DNA of 64,000 nt. It comes from Parachlamydiales bacterium. GTDB taxonomy: Bacteria > Chlamydiota > Chlamydiia > Chlamydiales > SM23-39. Made by a program: the position numbers and the translations under genes. The notes under the pieces are model-generated. The model was not told where the DNA came from. It did not search any database and saw only the letters and a program-made list of their open reading frames with translations. The stretch covers positions 496,001 through 560,000 of the forward strand of contig JAIBBX010000002.1 of the NCBI GenBank assembly GCA_019694475.1. The letters run 5' to 3'. Positions 44,351 to 53,951 of this stretch are shown piece by piece (within the stretch, counting starts at the first letter, position 1; each line of letters begins with the position of its first letter).

Positions 44351-45609
44351 AGGTGTTAGTTCTACATCGTCTCGTTTCTGAGAAAAGAAAGACGATGGAT
44401 GACCATCTCTATTCTTTTCAAAGATACGTCGATGGTGTGGAATTTACCTATTGCGATTTTTTCTTAAAAATCCCATCCTTTCTCCGCCTCATTAAGTGGG
44501 ATGGGATCATTCTCCACTATACTCTCCTTGCATCCCGTTGGGATAAGGAAATTTGGCAGCTTCCTGTAGACAATATTTCTGCCATTGGTTCATTAAGCGG
44601 ATTTAAAGTGGCAATTCCTCAGGATGAATATGCCGAAGTTCAAGAATTGCAAAAAATTTTCAGGAATTGCAAAGTCGACACTGTTTTTACCTGCCTATTT
44701 CCTGAAGACTACGATAAGATCTATCCAATCTCTGAAACGGGACTGAAACACCGGTTTACAACATTTACAGGCTTTATCGATGAGTCAACCCGTTCATCCA
44801 TTGAAAAACTATCTAAAGAAATCACGACAAGGGACATAGACATCGGATATAGGGCCCGAAACGTTCCGTATTGGCTCGGAAAACATGGCCAAATCAAAAG
44901 AGAAATTGCGGTAAGAGTTCTCAACGCCCCCAAACCCCAAAATCTTTCTATCGATGTTTCGATCGATCCAAAAGATGTGTTCTATGGAGATGATTGGACT
45001 CGATTTTTATTGCGATGCCGATGCACCTTAGGCTGTCTTGGCGGTGCAAGCCTCTTCGATCCCGATGGGACTATTCGTAAGGCGGTGGATACCTATATGA
45101 GTCAAAATCCTCAAGCCACATTTGAGGAAGTTGAAAATCAATTTTTTCCAGGGAAGGATTTTAGCCTCAGCCTCTTTGCTCTTTCGCCTAGACATTTTGA
45201 ATGCGCGATGACGAAAACCTGCCAGATTCTTGTTGAAGGAGACTACCAAGGAGTTTTCATCCCAGGAAAGCATTATATCGAACTAAAAAAGGATTTTAGC
45301 AATTTGGAGGAAGTTTTTAAAAAGGCTTCAGATTCAGAGTTATGTCAAAAAATTGCCGAAACTGCCTACCAAGAAATTGCACAATCCGAAAAATACACCT
45401 ACAGAGCTTTTGCAAACCAAGTGATCGATCACATTCGAGAACACATAAAAGTGCAGCCTCACTCTCTTTTAAAGGCGCTTTTATTTAAAATTCTCATGTT
45501 TGTACATGATCAAATGACACCTGTGCGGAGATTCTTCTTCCGAGGAAGAAGGAAATATTTGGTCGTGCTCAGGCCCGCTCTGAAGAAATTTCTTTCAATC
45601 GGTCCATGA
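44347..45609 (+). CDS. Unfamiliar glycosyltransferase-like protein, paralogue B
   Basis: 420 residues, homologous along its length to the protein at 36548: GIILHYTLLASRWDK, IPQDEYAEVQEL, DIDIGYRARNVPYWLGKHG, CLGGASLFDPDG, LSPRHFECAMTKTCQILVEG and FIPGKHYIELKKDFSN. Predicted GT-B-like, cytoplasmic or peripheral; no CAZy family can be named. It ends the exporter operon and overlaps the convergent GT4 gene by 41 bases. Two diverged copies in one locus suggest successive transfers of related sugars. Confidence 0.65.
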   Translation: MKVLVLHRLVSEKRKTMDDHLYSFQRYVDGVEFTYCDFFLKIPSFLRLIKWDGIILHYTLLASRWDKEIWQLPVDNISAIGSLSGFKVAIPQDEYAEVQELQKIFRNCKVDTVFTCLFPEDYDKIYPISETGLKHRFTTFTGFIDESTRSSIEKLSKEITTRDIDIGYRARNVPYWLGKHGQIKREIAVRVLNAPKPQNLSIDVSIDPKDVFYGDDWTRFLLRCRCTLGCLGGASLFDPDGTIRKAVDTYMSQNPQATFEEVENQFFPGKDFSLSLFALSPRHFECAMTKTCQILVEGDYQGVFIPGKHYIELKKDFSNLEEVFKKASDSELCQKIAETAYQEIAQSEKYTYRAFANQVIDHIREHIKVQPHSLLKALLFKILMFVHDQMTPVRRFFFRGRRKYLVVLRPALKKFLSIGP

Positions 45610-47101
45610 TTCTTTCAGCGTGCGCTTTCCAAGCATAGCGAAGAACGGCTTCTTTCCGAGCAGCATTTCCTAGGCAGCTTCGTTTTGCTTCATCATCGAT
45701 CAATAATTTCATCCCAAACATCAAACTCGTTGCATCTGCAGGTTTCACTAACCAAGCGGTCTGATCGTGCTTCAATATTTCCCCCAATTGATCTAAATCT
45801 GACGCCACAATTCCTTTGCCCATGGCCATATATTCGAATAATTTGGTGGGAGAACCAAAAAATGCACTCCCATCTGGATTTGGCACATGGGGCGATATCA
45901 AAAGATCGCATGCAGCTAAATGTGACGGCCCCATCGACTGCGGAATTTCATTAGAAAACCTGCAAAATTCCATCACCTCTGTTAAAACTTTTTTAGTCTT
46001 AAGCATTGTTTCTCCATTGCCAATTAGGAACAAAGCCACATTCTTTTTGTAAATAGGAAAGTTCATCAATAATTTTGCAAATGCTTCCGCCAAAACTTCA
46101 GCTCCATGCCATTTTCCAAAAGTCCCGATAAACCCAATAACAATTTTACCCTTCAAATCATATTTTTCTCGTATTGCATCTCCTGGCACATCAGGAGAAT
46201 AGATATCAGGTTCAACGCCATTTGGATTGACCAATATTTTATCTTCGTTGATTCCTCTTGCTAGAAGCTGGCTTTTCAATGCCTTGCTGACCACGACGAT
46301 CATATCGGCCTGTTGAAGATTCAGCATTTCGATGTCTTCAATCAGTCTTTCATATTTAGGTGCATTGCCCCACCAACGTTTCACCCAAAGCTCAGAACCG
46401 TTGTACTCCAGAACCAAAGGCACTTGAAACCGTTCTGCTAATTTAATGCCTGAAAAATTATGGATGCTGTAGCGCTGATAAATAAAAGAGACATTCCGAT
46501 TGCCAATTCGTTCTGAGGCCGCTTCAACAAAAGTTCTGTTGTAGTGCAAAGCTGGTAATTCTCTAAAATCTCTAAAATCGCCATTTGGAAGAATCTGATG
46601 TTTTTCAACATGCTGTTTGACGGTTGGGATCGTATCCGATGTGATAAAAATGGGATTTTGCAAATTGTTGAGAACTCCGGCAATATGACCCACAGACCCT
46701 CCAGATTGCAAACCAAAATAATGATCTGTTCTCAAATAGACACTAGCACCATCCGACTTGAAGAGCCTTTTTTTCTCGATTTTTTGCAAAAAGAGAAGTT
46801 CTTCAAAAATTCCCTTCAGCAGCTGCCGTTTGCTAAAAAAATCCTTCATGAATTTGTAAAATAGAGAAAATAGGAACTTTAGAGAAATAAGCTGTAAATT
46901 GCCTTTTTGATCTTGGATATAGCTCTCTTTTCGAGATAAAAGCTTGAGCAAAAGCGCTATTGCAAAAGGTTTATTTAATAGACGCAGATCTACAGTCAAA
47001 AGAACAGATTTTCGATAACGAAACAAACGACGAAAAATCTCGCCAGTTTTAATCCACCTTTTTAATTCATCTACATTAAATACAATTTCATCTTCTGACA
47101 T
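45569..47101 (-). CDS. Glycosyltransferase family 4
   Basis: 510 residues from the ATG at 47101 (MSEDEIVFNVDEL). An in-frame TTG at 47161 would add residues encoded by the palindrome (ECKAALHLK), which I consider spurious. About 150 N-terminal residues with basic helices precede the GT-B core: LVLEYNGSELWVKRW, MIVVVSKALKSQLLARGI, NPNGVEPDIYSP, GFIGTFGKWHGAEVL and PTKLFEYMAMGKGIV. Long for the family. The palindrome lies 28 bases upstream of the start and supplies a possible -35. Confidence 0.85.
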   Translation of the reverse strand: MSEDEIVFNVDELKRWIKTGEIFRRLFRYRKSVLLTVDLRLLNKPFAIALLLKLLSRKESYIQDQKGNLQLISLKFLFSLFYKFMKDFFSKRQLLKGIFEELLFLQKIEKKRLFKSDGASVYLRTDHYFGLQSGGSVGHIAGVLNNLQNPIFITSDTIPTVKQHVEKHQILPNGDFRDFRELPALHYNRTFVEAASERIGNRNVSFIYQRYSIHNFSGIKLAERFQVPLVLEYNGSELWVKRWWGNAPKYERLIEDIEMLNLQQADMIVVVSKALKSQLLARGINEDKILVNPNGVEPDIYSPDVPGDAIREKYDLKGKIVIGFIGTFGKWHGAEVLAEAFAKLLMNFPIYKKNVALFLIGNGETMLKTKKVLTEVMEFCRFSNEIPQSMGPSHLAACDLLISPHVPNPDGSAFFGSPTKLFEYMAMGKGIVASDLDQLGEILKHDQTAWLVKPADATSLMFGMKLLIDDEAKRSCLGNAARKEAVLRYAWKAHAERIMDRLKEISSERA

Positions 47102-47128
47102 GACAAAAAAGTATGTCAAATAGCTTTT

Positions 47129-47151
47129 CAAATGTAAAGCGGCTTTACATT
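47129..47151. repeat. Dispersed palindrome, copy 3
   Basis: Left arm CAAATGTAAAGC, centre G, right arm GCTTTACATT with the last bases lost. It lies between two tandem minus-strand genes, 23 bases before the stop of the GNAT gene and 28 bases upstream of the GT4 start. On the minus strand it contains TTTACA, 17 bases before a weak CATACT. Confidence 0.92.
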
Positions 47152-47174
47152 CATCGAACAACGCTTTCGGATAA

Positions 47175-47630
47175 TCATATTTTTTTTCTCATGAAACATC
47201 GTTCTTCTTCTTGCTTTTCAAGAGAAAATCCTAATTTTGTATAAAGGCTCAAAGCTCTATTATTTCCAGCCTTGACGTACAAGACAATATCTTTTCGACC
47301 GCAATTGTCTTTTATGTGGTTAATGAGCCATTTTGCCGACATTTCGCCAATTCCCATTCCCCACCAATCAGGATGGAGAGCAAACCCCACTTCATACTCT
47401 TCGCCCCGGTGGATGATTTGGCAATATCCGCATTTTATCCCCCCCATAAGTATGATAAAAAATTCTCTTTCGGCAGAATCGATGAATTTTTTCAAAAATT
47501 GCACATGCTGTTGAAAGCTAGAGGGAGGAGGAGCAAAAAAAAAGGGCACTACTTGTGAATGAGATCGAACTTCATACATCCAAGCAACTTGATCCTCTTT
47601 ATTTGGATCCAAAGGAATCAACTGCATCAT
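47175..47630 (-). CDS. GNAT-family acetyltransferase, WecD-like role
   Basis: 151 residues. Acetyl-CoA motif in VGFALHPDWWGMGIGEMSA and the family end AGNNRALSLYTKLGF. It overlaps the wecE gene by 32 bases, so N-acetylation of the 4-amino sugar made by WecE is the natural role, analogous to WecD, although it is shorter (WecD is about 220 residues) and more like sugar acetyltransferases of the PseH type. Confidence 0.8.
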   Translation of the reverse strand: MMQLIPLDPNKEDQVAWMYEVRSHSQVVPFFFAPPPSSFQQHVQFLKKFIDSAEREFFIILMGGIKCGYCQIIHRGEEYEVGFALHPDWWGMGIGEMSAKWLINHIKDNCGRKDIVLYVKAGNNRALSLYTKLGFSLEKQEEERCFMRKKI

Positions 47631-48771
47631 AAAATTCTACGATCTTCTGAATGATATATTCTACCTCTTCTCCTGATAGCCCGCAATACAGAGGTAGTCT
47701 CAACAAGCAATCGCTATATCGATCGCAGTTGGGAAGATTTCTGCCATCGTGCTTATGCCGATAAAATTCGGAACTATGGAGCGGCAAATAGTGAAACACT
47801 GAAAGTATGCCATTTCTTTTCAGAAAATCGATTAACAACTGTCTCTGTTCTAGAGAACGGCAAATCATGTAAAAAAGGTGTGCATTATTTGTAGCATATG
47901 GGGGAACTACTGGCAGGGAAAAATATCCAGCATCAGACAGAGGTTTCAATCCCTCATAGTATTGTCTCCAAATCGCAACTCTTTGCCTTTGGATTTCATC
48001 TAAGCTTTCTAGCTGCGCATATAGGAAAGCTGCATTGATATCGGATGGCAAAAATGATGATCCCATATCAACCCATCCATATTTGTTTACTTCCCCTCTA
48101 AAAAATGCAGAGCGGTTCGTTCCCTTTTCTCTAATAATTTCAGCTCTCAATGCAAACTTTTCATCATTAATCGCCAGCAATCCCCCTTCTCCAGAGGAAA
48201 TATTTTTGGTTTCATGAAATGAAAAAGCGCCAAAATGACCGAGGCTGCCAAGGGGTATACCCTTGTAATAGCTATCGATCGCATGTGCGGCATCTTCTAT
48301 AAGAAACAGCTGATACTTAGACGCTAACTGAAGAATCTGGTCCATTTTACAAGCAACGCCGGCATAATGGACTATGACGATAGCCTTTGTTTTTTCAGTG
48401 ATGAGTTCTTCAATATGATCGCTGTCGATATTTGGGGAATCGTCGCAGCTATCGGCAAAAACAATTTTTGCTCCCCTTAGAACAAATGCATTGGCTGTTG
48501 AAGGAAACGTGTACGATGGCATGATCACTTCATCATCTACCCGGATCTCTGCCAATATCGCAGACATCTCTAAGGCAGAAGTACATGAAGTAGTCAATAA
48601 CGCCTTATTGAATCCGTATTTTTTCTGAAAAAACTCATGGCATTTTTTTGTAAAAAAACCATCTCCAGAGATTTTTCCTAAATTTACAGCCTCTTGTATG
48701 TAAGTAAGTTCTTTCCCAGTTAAAAATGGTCGGTTGAAAGGTATTTTTCTTGAGATAGATACATTACTCAT
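47599..48771 (-). CDS. wecE: dTDP-4-amino-4,6-dideoxygalactose transaminase
   Basis: 390 residues, DegT family. It follows E. coli WecE/RffA closely: IPFNRPFLTGKELTYIQEA, SGDGFFTKKCHEFF, VIMPSYTFPSTANAFVLRGA, VHYAGVACKMDQIL, FSFHETKNISSGEGG with the PLP lysine, and REKGTNRSAFFRGEVNKYGW. It converts dTDP-4-keto-6-deoxyglucose to dTDP-Fuc4N. RmlA/RmlB, needed for the substrate, are not in the window. It overlaps the GT2 gene upstream by eight bases. Confidence 0.93.
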   Translation of the reverse strand: MSNVSISRKIPFNRPFLTGKELTYIQEAVNLGKISGDGFFTKKCHEFFQKKYGFNKALLTTSCTSALEMSAILAEIRVDDEVIMPSYTFPSTANAFVLRGAKIVFADSCDDSPNIDSDHIEELITEKTKAIVIVHYAGVACKMDQILQLASKYQLFLIEDAAHAIDSYYKGIPLGSLGHFGAFSFHETKNISSGEGGLLAINDEKFALRAEIIREKGTNRSAFFRGEVNKYGWVDMGSSFLPSDINAAFLYAQLESLDEIQRQRVAIWRQYYEGLKPLSDAGYFSLPVVPPYATNNAHLFYMICRSLEQRQLLIDFLKRNGILSVFHYLPLHSSEFYRHKHDGRNLPNCDRYSDCLLRLPLYCGLSGEEVEYIIQKIVEFYDAVDSFGSK

Positions 48772-49735
48772 TAATCACATCCCGAATAAGGTAAGTGGGT
48801 CGATTTTTGATTCCATCAAAAATTTTCCCAACATATAAGCCGATTACACCAAGAACTGAAATAATCACCCCAGAGAAAAAACAAAGGGAAGCGACAATGC
48901 TTGCATAGCCAACAACATGGATCTTGCCTGACAAATATAATAATAAGATTGAAAACCCGAGCACAAATGAAAGAAAGGAAAAACTCAATCCCAAAGCTAT
49001 AATGAGTCGAAGAGGTTTATCGCTATACGCCAATAAAATATCGATGGCCAATTTAAGTTGCTTTTTTAAGTTATAACTCGTTTTTCCACTGGGCCTTTGG
49101 GAGTGCTGCACTTCGATCGATGATTTTTTAAATCCGATCCAATTGATCATAGCAGGGAAATATCGGATTTTTTCTTGCATTTGCAAAACCGCTCTAATGG
49201 CCTTTTTATGATAGATCCCAAAATTACCGATCGTATTATCATATTGAGTTCCGCTGAGAAAAGAGAGAACCCGATAAAACAATTTAGATGAATAGCATTT
49301 AATAAATCCATCCTGCCTATTTGCCCGTTTTGCCAAAACCATATCGTAGTTGCCTAGGGTCGCCGCCTCATAAAGATTAGGTATTTCTTCTGGGCGATCT
49401 TGCAAATCGCAATCCATAACAACAACCCATTCGCCCTTTGAGCGATCAATGCCTGCAGAAATAGCAAAATGCTGTCCGAAGTTACGGCTCAAGCGAACCC
49501 CTTGAATTCGTTTTTCATTTTTGCAACGTTTCTCAATTTTTTCCCAGCTTCTGTCAGGACTGCCATCATCCACTAGGATAATTTCAAATTGTTCAGAAAT
49601 CGAACTCAAAGCAATCATTAGCCTGTTAATCAGCTCATCTACCAGCTCTTCAGATCTATAGACGGGGCTTACCACAGAAATCAGCGGGCATCGCTTTTTT
49701 TGTGTCTGAATATTTTCCAAGCTTTCTAAATACAT
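48764..49735 (-). CDS. GT2 glycosyltransferase with C-terminal membrane helices (GtrB/ArnC type)
   Basis: 323 residues from the ATG at 49735, chosen for its AAGGAAAA ribosome site over a longer frame. SVVSPVYRSEELVDEL, LVDDGSPDRSW, MDCDLQDRPEEIP, then two membrane helices (about 240-260 and 275-300). Such enzymes load a sugar onto undecaprenyl phosphate for use on the outer face. A related gene is at 50955. The ten-base overlap with the methyltransferase upstream suggests one operon down to the GNAT gene. Confidence 0.88.
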   Translation of the reverse strand: MYLESLENIQTQKKRCPLISVVSPVYRSEELVDELINRLMIALSSISEQFEIILVDDGSPDRSWEKIEKRCKNEKRIQGVRLSRNFGQHFAISAGIDRSKGEWVVVMDCDLQDRPEEIPNLYEAATLGNYDMVLAKRANRQDGFIKCYSSKLFYRVLSFLSGTQYDNTIGNFGIYHKKAIRAVLQMQEKIRYFPAMINWIGFKKSSIEVQHSQRPSGKTSYNLKKQLKLAIDILLAYSDKPLRLIIALGLSFSFLSFVLGFSILLLYLSGKIHVVGYASIVASLCFFSGVIISVLGVIGLYVGKIFDGIKNRPTYLIRDVINE

Positions 49736-50547
49736 CGCTTTTCCTTCTGGGCTATTGCGATCAAAGAACCACCAACTACATTCGGCAAACACCTCTCAAC
49801 AAGGAATTCAAATTTTGTTAGAAAATGTAGTATCCCATTCATAGATTTCGGTATCTGAAAATGAAACTTCTCGTTAGGTCCAATGGGCTTGCCATGATCT
49901 GGATATATTAGCCTTCTAAGATACAAAAGTGGAGCAATCAACACAAAGAAATATTTGCAATAAATAGTGGTAAGATTAGCAGAGCAAAACAGCCGCTTCA
50001 GCTCATTTTTGCTATACCGGATCTGGTGTCCAGCAATCGCATCTTCACGGCTCCACAAAAACATGTGAGCAGGCACAGTCAAAATGATTTTCCCTCCGGG
50101 CTTTAACATTTGCTTGATCTTTGTTAAAGCTAGCTTTGGATCTTTCAAGTGCTCTAAAACATCAAAAAGACAGATAACATCGAATTGCTCCTGGAAAGGA
50201 GGATTGAACAGATCGAATTGATATAGGGTTTTGATCCCTCTATTTCGAGCCCAGATTAAACCATTTAAATAACAATCGCTTACTTCGATTTCGTAACCCA
50301 TTTCTTGAATTTTTTCTGCTATAAACCCAGTTCCTGCACCGATTTCCAGAATTCGCGCATTTTTCTCAATGTGATTAGTGAAAATAGAACTAATCTTTTC
50401 CCTTCTTGCCGAAAACCAAAAATGCTTTGACTCAATTTTCGCAATTTCTTCTAGGTTTTCCGAATCGTAAGCAGAAAGACTATCATCTAAAGATGAATCG
50501 AAAACGACTATTCCATTCTTTTCTGTGTATTTTCTCAAAGTTTGCAC
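49726..50547 (-). CDS. Class I SAM-dependent methyltransferase
   Basis: 273 residues from a GTG start at 50547 with AAGAG upstream. KHFWFSARREKISSIF, motif I ILEIGAGTGFIAEKI, and FDVICLFDVLEHLKDPKLAL with LKPGGKIILTVPAH are typical of UbiE/Coq5-like methyltransferases in glycan loci. The C-terminus (LLYLRRLIYPDHGKP) is hydrophobic and may contact the membrane. First gene of the operon with the GT2 and wecE genes. Confidence 0.82.
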   Translation of the reverse strand: MQTLRKYTEKNGIVVFDSSLDDSLSAYDSENLEEIAKIESKHFWFSARREKISSIFTNHIEKNARILEIGAGTGFIAEKIQEMGYEIEVSDCYLNGLIWARNRGIKTLYQFDLFNPPFQEQFDVICLFDVLEHLKDPKLALTKIKQMLKPGGKIILTVPAHMFLWSREDAIAGHQIRYSKNELKRLFCSANLTTIYCKYFFVLIAPLLYLRRLIYPDHGKPIGPNEKFHFQIPKSMNGILHFLTKFEFLVERCLPNVVGGSLIAIAQKEKRCI

Positions 50548-50954
50548 GCGTCGCTCTTAAAGACTACAGCTCAAAAATATATCACCCCGATTCATTTAGA
50601 GGAACCGATGCTAAAGAGAAAGGGCTTTGGTTGTAATTCCAAAAATCGAGTAGAATTTTATAAAAAACATAAGAATTGTGAAGTAAAAGACATTCAGACG
50701 AAATTCTTTGCCATAACGAGGGCAAAACTTTTATTTTTGGCTGGTGTATGAATGCGCTGTTCGCGGTTTTTAATGCCCTGGGGCCTACAATCATAAAAAA
50801 TCAAATCCAAAAAATAGGATAATGGTATTTTAGGGCGACACGATATTAGTCTGAAGGTTTCGCATCTTCGCTGGCTGTTATTTTTTGATGGGACGACCAT
50901 GTTGACATATTTGTATAATGGAGATATTTTCGTAGTCTTAAATTCAGGATTTCA
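50548..50954. other. Divergent intergenic region without a supported gene
   Basis: 407 bases between a methyltransferase and a GT2 gene. Short frames exist on both strands (up to about 75 codons) but none has a ribosome site or a recognisable product, so I call no gene. The right end contains the promoter noted at 50914. It may be decayed coding sequence. Confidence 0.5.
50914..50919 (+). promoter_or_regulatory. -10 box of the GT2 gene
   Basis: A perfect TATAAT, 35 bases before the GTG start. A perfect TTGACA (50902-50907) is only six bases away, so it cannot be its partner, and no good -35 exists at 16-18 bases. Confidence 0.4.
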
Positions 50955-51923
50955 GTGAAACAAATAATCTCCATTATTGTTCCAATTTACAATGAAGAAG
51001 GAAACATCCTCATATTGTACAACGAGCTTTTGTCAATCACTGATCTGATATCTAATAAATACGACTTCGAATTTATTTTTGTTAACGATGGCAGCAGGGA
51101 TGCTTCTTGGGCTCTACTAAACGAGATCGCAAGCAAAGACGTCCGGATCAAAGCACTTAAATTCAGCAGAAATTTCGGCCATCAAATGGCTTTGACGGCA
51201 GGGTATGATATCGCTGAAGGCGATGCAATCATCACTATGGATGCAGATATGCAAGATCCGCCGAAACTCATCCTCGAGATGATCCAAAAATGGGAAGAAG
51301 GATCGAAAATTGTCTATGCAAGAAGAATCGATCGCAAAGACACTTTCATGAAAAAACTAACTGCAAATTTATATTACAAATTTCTCGACCTGATCTCCGA
51401 TGTAAAAATACCGAGAAATGTTGGCGATTTTAGGCTCATTGACCAAAAAGTTCTAAAATCCCTGAACAGATGCCGCGAGAAGGCTCGCTATTTTAGGGGC
51501 ATGGTTGCGTGGACAGGATTTCCTCATACATTCATTGATTTTGCACGGCCGAATCGCACTGCTGGAGCCACCGGGTATACTTGGAAAAAAATGTTCCGCT
51601 TAGCATTCGACGGCATGACTAGCTTTTCTATGTTTCCTCTAAAAGTAGCCGCCTATGTAGGCCTCTTTGTCATAGCCACCGGCTCTGCAATGTTTCTCTA
51701 TATCAGTTTTGACGCGCTCATTAACCAGACCAATTATCCTCTCTTCAAATGGCTTGTCACTGTGATTTATATCTTTATGGGAGTTCAATTCATTCTCCTA
51801 TGGTTCATTGGTGAATATATTGGAAGAATCCACGATCAGCAAAAAGAAAGGCCGCTGTATATAATTGCTGACAAACTAAATCTCGAAAGGGAAAATGTTT
51901 TGGATCCTTTGGACGTGAGATAA
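50955..51923 (+). CDS. GT2 glycosyltransferase with C-terminal membrane helices (GtrB type)
   Basis: 322 residues from GTG at 50955 (AGGA six bases upstream). SIIVPIYNEEGNIL, FVNDGSRDASW, ALKFSRNFGHQMALTAGYD, MDADMQDPPKLIL, and two membrane helices near 235-255 and 270-292. It probably makes a polyprenyl-phosphate sugar donor; paralogue of the gene at 48764. Stands alone on the plus strand with its own promoter. Confidence 0.88.
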   Translation: MKQIISIIVPIYNEEGNILILYNELLSITDLISNKYDFEFIFVNDGSRDASWALLNEIASKDVRIKALKFSRNFGHQMALTAGYDIAEGDAIITMDADMQDPPKLILEMIQKWEEGSKIVYARRIDRKDTFMKKLTANLYYKFLDLISDVKIPRNVGDFRLIDQKVLKSLNRCREKARYFRGMVAWTGFPHTFIDFARPNRTAGATGYTWKKMFRLAFDGMTSFSMFPLKVAAYVGLFVIATGSAMFLYISFDALINQTNYPLFKWLVTVIYIFMGVQFILLWFIGEYIGRIHDQQKERPLYIIADKLNLERENVLDPLDVR

Positions 51924-51962
51924 AAAAATATCGATTTCGACGAATTCTCACAGTTTGTTTAT

Positions 51963-53897
51963 TTACAAGAAGATCATCCAAGAAGCCGGCTCGCACCCTG
52001 CTTCCAAAACAACCACCTGAGCCCTTTCGATTTTTCCGTATCCGCTTGATACAGTTGATTGAACCAACCTGCACCGACCTGACTCAGATAGGAATTGTGC
52101 ATGAAGATTTCCGAAGGATAGAAGAGCTCTATTTTCAGAAACAAGCTCAACAACCCATCCAGATGCGAAATGGAAATATATCTCTTTCATCCCTTCATAT
52201 GCATCTAACCCTTCAATGCGATCATGAAATATTTTTATCGTTCTTTTTACAGGTTTACCAAGCCCTTCATGCTGTCCGATGAAGAGCCCCTCTTCAAAAC
52301 AAATCATTTTTCCCTGAGAGCGATCTTTCATTTGAAAGAGACCTTTGTCTTCATTTTGTTCCATTCCAACTACCGCCACAGTATTATGCATGGCAGTTGA
52401 TCGGAATCGCCTCCTTTCATCAGGTAGAGGCGTGTATACATAGGTGCCTGGGTCGATGATCATGGACACTCCGTTTACAGCTAATTCAAATGAAAGCTGA
52501 TCGTTATGTGCATGCCCTCCGTTGCCTTTCTGGCCAATATTCCCGCATCTGAATGCGAAAAACCAAGGGCCATTTCGTTGCATGTAAAGCCCAAAGTCAA
52601 TGTATGCAGAAACTTGTTGAGGGGTTTCTTGAACTTGAGTGAATTGAGAAGCTACAACAGAATTTAAGTTCTTCATCCCACGGATCGCGCGGATCAAATA
52701 TCGATGATCAAGCTCGCTTACATCTGGCAGAAGCTTAATAAATCTCCCGCTGTCGTTGTCGCCAAACTGGACAATTGTTCCGTCAGGTTTTGTGATATCA
52801 CGAGTGAAATCAGCCATTTTTTGAATTCGATCTATAAATTCTCGGGAAAACTCAACTCCCAGCTGTAAAGCCAGGCCTGCAGAATAGACCGCCATTTCCG
52901 CGGATAGCCTGTGATAACTGGTCGAAGCCTCGAAATTGGTTCCGTCCGGATGAAACTGAGAAAGGACTTCCGCCTCTAATTCTCGAACGGAAAATTCAAG
53001 CCATTCTTTTTGGGGGAGATAGGCAGCGGCAAAAAGGAGGCCCGCGATATTGGCTAGATAATGATTGGATCGAAGATAAGGATCCCATTCCAAATGAGAA
53101 CGAATATGTTTGCCATGTTCATAAACACTGCGAAAAAAAATTTCCTCGAAATCCTTCTCAAAAGATGCGTTGTAAGCCTTAAATAAATCATAGGCGAATA
53201 ACCAATTTGCGATCCGGATCCCAACATCCATTGTGCAAACCCAATTGACCCCGTATCTCGGCGGATTTGAGCCTATAAAATCTAAGACTTGATTTTGAAA
53301 TTCGAAGCAATATTTCTTATCTGAGGTAAGCGCATAACCAAAAGCGAGCATCGTCAAATGCTGCATGCGAGCCAGCTCCCAAGGCACTTTGACATCAGCA
53401 CCTTGTCTGTCTCCGTATTGGATATCTAGGCTACTAACATTTTCATTCCAACGAAACCCAGATTTGAAATCAATATGCCAATCGATGGGGATATACCCTT
53501 GTGAAAGACATGCAAGAATCTCGTTTGCCAAAGGCAGATTCGGCCCTTTCATCTGAACTTTTGTTGAAGGGGGAAATTGATATCCTCCGATTCCCTTACA
53601 ATTCATACCATGAAAGACTTGAACCCATCCCGAACCCAACAAATCGAATTCATGATTTATATATCTATCACATAATTGCAAAATCAAGGCTCTATCCAGC
53701 AAATTTAAATCTATTCTAGAAAGATAAGTATTTATCGAAATAGGAGACTGATATCGGATCTCATACGTTGTAAATGCAGCATCTCTCCAAGCATTTTTTT
53801 TTGATTTCACAAAATTTTTTAGCTTTTTGCCAATTTTCTGGATCACTATATGCGGTGGCAGAGTAAAGGCACGCTTTAGATAATGTAGAGTTTTCAA
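51963..53897 (-). CDS. Heparinase II/III-like protein
   Basis: 644 residues. The start is TTG at 53897, supported by a strong GGAGG five bases upstream. An alpha/alpha-toroid N-terminal domain (WVCTMDVGIRIANWLFAYDL, EASTSYHRLSAEM) is followed by a beta-sandwich with GNGGHAHNDQLSFELAVNG, DPGTYVYTP and STAMHNTV, the catalytic core pattern of heparinase II/III and alginate lyases. No signal peptide is visible, which agrees with similar proteins in O-antigen loci whose role is unresolved (glycan lyase, epimerase or transferase). A partner of the MDR-Gfo/Idh fusion at 8400 in many genomes. Confidence 0.85.
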   Translation of the reverse strand: MKTLHYLKRAFTLPPHIVIQKIGKKLKNFVKSKKNAWRDAAFTTYEIRYQSPISINTYLSRIDLNLLDRALILQLCDRYINHEFDLLGSGWVQVFHGMNCKGIGGYQFPPSTKVQMKGPNLPLANEILACLSQGYIPIDWHIDFKSGFRWNENVSSLDIQYGDRQGADVKVPWELARMQHLTMLAFGYALTSDKKYCFEFQNQVLDFIGSNPPRYGVNWVCTMDVGIRIANWLFAYDLFKAYNASFEKDFEEIFFRSVYEHGKHIRSHLEWDPYLRSNHYLANIAGLLFAAAYLPQKEWLEFSVRELEAEVLSQFHPDGTNFEASTSYHRLSAEMAVYSAGLALQLGVEFSREFIDRIQKMADFTRDITKPDGTIVQFGDNDSGRFIKLLPDVSELDHRYLIRAIRGMKNLNSVVASQFTQVQETPQQVSAYIDFGLYMQRNGPWFFAFRCGNIGQKGNGGHAHNDQLSFELAVNGVSMIIDPGTYVYTPLPDERRRFRSTAMHNTVAVVGMEQNEDKGLFQMKDRSQGKMICFEEGLFIGQHEGLGKPVKRTIKIFHDRIEGLDAYEGMKEIYFHFASGWVVELVSENRALLSFGNLHAQFLSESGRCRLVQSTVSSGYGKIERAQVVVLEAGCEPASWMIFL

Positions 53898-53921
53898 GGT
53901 ACCTCCATAAGGAGCAAAGCA

Positions 53922-53951
53922 ATTGTATCGACTTAACGACTCAAATGTAAA
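53922..53951 (-). promoter_or_regulatory. Promoter whose -35 box lies inside the palindrome
   Basis: On the minus strand TTTACA (53946-53951, part of palindrome copy 4) and TACAAT (53922-53927) are 18 bases apart; each matches five of six consensus bases. The leader to the TTG start is about 18 bases and includes the GGAGG ribosome site. Confidence 0.5.

Noticed and set aside
45569..47161. Longer GT4 protein starting from the TTG at 47161
   Set aside because: The extra N-terminus is encoded by the palindrome and lacks a ribosome site; the ATG at 47101 fits better.
50542..50900. Short open frames on both strands in the gap before the GT2 gene
   Set aside because: None has a ribosome site, a recognisable motif or a plausible composition; they overlap each other and the methyltransferase start.
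50902..50919. Perfect TTGACA and perfect TATAAT close together
   Set aside because: The spacer is only six bases, so they cannot be one sigma70 promoter; only the -10 box was kept.
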